64,000 bases of DNA from Erythrocercus mccallii. Its lineage: Eukaryota > Chordata > Aves > Passeriformes > Dicruridae. Positions 61,671-64,000 of this stretch are shown in pieces (the first letter of the stretch is position 1; every line of letters starts with the position of its first letter). The translations under genes and the position numbers were made by a program. Location of the stretch: assembly GCA_013397435.1 (NCBI GenBank), contig VZRG01002366.1, forward strand, positions 42,026 to 106,025. Direction: 5' to 3'. The notes under the pieces are model-generated. The model was not told the origin of the DNA. It did not search any database and saw only the letters and a list, made by a program, of their open reading frames with translations.

Positions 61671-64000
61671 ATAAATACTTATACTGGTAGAAGAAACTGG
61701 AAGCACAGATACATGTTAAAATCTTCCTTCGCATGTCAGACACTGGATGCTGATGCTCAGCAATTAGCTGCTGCCACTTCGAAGCAAATGTTTCCATTTT
61801 GCACAAGAAGCTTTTCACTTGATATTTGAGGCATCTTTTTTTAATTGATGTTTGTCTCTCTTGATAGTGTGCAACTGTCCATCTATTTCTAAGCTTAACA
61901 CAGGTCATCATGGCTTCTATGGGGAACTAAATCATGCAGAAGCAGGAATTTCACAATCCTTGCTGAACTTGTAGGCTCTCACAGAATGTAGAAAATTTAA
62001 CAGAACATGATTGGTTTCTATTTTCATATCCAGGAAAGCATTTTGTCAATTGATGCACAACCTTGCAGACTTGTTGATGCATTATGATTGTGGTTTATTC
62101 TGACATGCACTCAGCAGCCACTGGAGAAGCCAGTCTGTTTCTTCAAGCTGCATACAGCCTATGGTACCACCACCTTTTCAAGACATGGGAAGGATGTAAA
62201 TCTGTTTTTGACAAGTGCAAGATGTTTGAAATTAAATGCAGCAGTTGATCTTTTATTTTGAACAACGATGTGTTACAAAGGCTTTATTACTGTTTGGTGC
62301 TACTATTGTGAGCCAGTAGAGGGCACCCTGACATTTCATTTTAGTGTTATTAACTTTTAAATAGATACACTCTCTTTCTGAAATTTAAAGTTTTAAAGGA
62401 TACTTACTTATCCTTTTAAAGGATACGTTAACAGACGTAAAGACTTCTATAACTAATAGCTATTGTACAATGACAATTTTGAAAGTCTGATTTTTCAGTA
62501 CCATCAAAATGTGAATATTTGAATTTTAAACTCCCTAGACAACACAAAAGCCCAAGCTGTGGAAATTGCTAAAGCTCATCCTATTTACTTTCATATGTCA
62601 CATTTTCATAATGTAAACAGGTCCTTTTGCCACACTGACCTTCTAGAATTGGTTAATAAAAGACATCTAAGGGTTGAAAAGTCCAGTAAAACAGTTGAAT
62701 AGCATCCACATCACCAATCTGTCCTGTATAAAATTATTTTTAGCTGTCAGCTTACTACAGATCATTCCAGCACAAAACTTTACTATTAAAGTAAGCTTAA
62801 ACTAATATGTTTTCTCCCCTCTCCCCCATATAATAATAGAATTGCAGATACCTTCAGAAAACTTAAAACTAAAAAAGAAAAATCTGAATACCTTCTGAAA
62901 TTGTTCATTCAAGCACAAACTATTTGTCACAAAATCCATCTGTCAGTCTTAAGCTAAGAGGAGAGCTGCACACTTTAGGCCAAACTGACTCAAGGAATAT
63001 ATTAGAATGTGAAAATTTTGACAGTTCATAGCATCTTTCGTCTGAAGTTCCCTGAATAATTCACATAGTAGCAGAATTTTTTGATTAAAACTAGTTTATA
63101 TTTGAGTCCTTGAGGAATAAGTGATTAAAAATCTCTTTTTACAAAGTGTGTTTTGAAATCTCAGTTGTCTCAGTGCTCACTGTGAGCATAGGGTAATTTC
63201 AAATGTGTTTTGTTTTGTTTCTCTAAAAATGCTTTAAGAATAACAGAAGGTGTGAGAACTAATACTGTCTAAGAATTTAATTAATTTGCATCCTGACTGC
63301 CAGATACAAGAGAGAGAATAAGAAACAATAAGTATTTTTAGGAGTAAAGTTGCATTCTCCAGGGACATTCCAAAATTTATTCCTATTGATAAACAGCAAA
63401 GCTGAAAATACCTCTTAAAAATGCTGAAATAAGTAGTCCTCATGAAAAGTCTTAAAACCATCCACATAACTAGATTGTAATCATATCAACCTTATGCCCA
63501 TGTGCAGAAGGAGAGAGTACATGAAGCAAGAGGATAATAAACTAAGGCACTGGAAACATGGTATAGATGAGGCAAAAAAAGACACATGATGTCAAAGGTA
63601 AAGGAGCAATGATAGCAAATCACTGCCATGTGTCCCTGCATGTCTCCACCCGAGATGTCATCATCAGTGCCAAATGTCATCATCAATGCCAATGCTTTGT
63701 AAAATGTGTCTTTGTCCAGCAGACAGAGACATGTTTTTCCTAGCCTTTCGCAATTCCTAGCTATCGTTTTGACCATTTAGAATTAATTTAAAAGAAAACA
63801 AAACAGTCTGACAAAAAGAAAAGAGGTCTTTTTTTGTCCTTATTGGAACAGAAAATAAGTGAAGAACACAAGAGTGGGGATAGAGCTCTGGGGATAGGCT
63901 TCTGCTTCCACCAGCAAACCACTGTAGGAGGGGAGGCTTACAAGCTCTTCTCCAGGCATGACAGTGTCAGCACATTCCTTGCAAGTATCATGAATGTGCA

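Larger units (their letters stand above)
52845..64000. other. Intergenic region downstream of SH3GL2
   Basis: No exon of a known gene is recognisable. Named content is CR1 pieces at 53.6, 56.5-57.3 and 60.6-61.4 kb, a solo LTR at 59.1-60.6 kb and a hexanucleotide repeat at 61.6 kb. I see nothing I can name in 53.75-56.5, 57.3-59.1 or 61.7-64.0 kb. In mammals the next gene, ADAMTSL1, lies hundreds of kilobases away (from memory), so an empty stretch is expected. Confidence 0.75.

Noticed and set aside
61591..61911. Minus-strand 106-codon frame with a Leu-Val repeat
   Set aside because: The repeat is the translation of the (ATACTA)11 microsatellite, and the rest is ordinary intergenic sequence.
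1..64000. CRISPR arrays, operons, phage or other prokaryotic systems
   Set aside because: The window is vertebrate nuclear DNA with spliced exons. The tandem repeats have no spacer structure, and no prokaryote-style gene is present.
52845..64000. First exons of a downstream neighbour gene
   Set aside because: No exon with splice borders and a recognisable protein was found, and the known neighbour in mammals lies far away.

Overview
This is vertebrate nuclear DNA, almost certainly from a bird and probably a songbird or close relative. It is AT-rich, has long introns with GT-AG splice sites and no bacterial gene organisation. It is strewn with CR1 LINE fragments, the dominant avian retroposon, and with avian-type solo LTRs. 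The one protein-coding gene is the 3' part of SH3GL2 (endophilin A1) on the + strand. In chicken this gene lies on the Z chromosome (established knowledge, not shown by this window).

Layout: 1-34277 is the 3' end of SH3GL2 intron 1. Exons 2-9 follow at 34278-34346, 36209-36281, 40783-40926, 42817-42950, 44027-44185, 45413-45516, 48765-48895 and 51348-51547 (stop at 51545-51547). A 3'UTR of about 1.3 kb follows, with candidate poly(A) signals at 52480 and 52816. From about 52.85 kb to the end is intergenic DNA with only repeats that I can name. The eight exons join in frame without a break into 337 codons plus stop. With the 15-residue exon 1 known from the family, which lies upstream of the window, this gives the usual 352-residue endophilin A1.

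The rest of the interpretable content is mobile-element debris. Two solo LTRs of one family lie 431 bp apart in the same orientation (4198-4894 and 5326-6026), each with its own perfect 4-bp target-site duplication. A 1.4-kb minus-strand solo LTR with a CpG-dense core (59140-60557) is bounded by a perfect 5-bp duplication. Two LTRs of another avian family lie in opposite orientations near 8.7-9.2 kb and 32.5-33.0 kb. A further minus-strand LTR-like unit sits in intron 3 near 36.6-37.1 kb. CR1 pieces occur near 6.8, 13.4-14.5, 21.4-21.9, 37.6, 53.6, 56.5-57.3 and 60.6-61.4 kb. Simple repeats, a 20-bp minisatellite, a near-perfect hairpin and three two-copy tandem duplications are also present.

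Functionally, the gene encodes the presynaptic membrane-curving protein endophilin A1: an N-terminal amphipathic helix and BAR domain (exons 1-7), a variable linker (exon 8) and a C-terminal SH3 domain (exon 9). I found no convincing evidence of a new biological system. The most informative non-genic signals are the structurally complete solo LTRs with intact target-site duplications.
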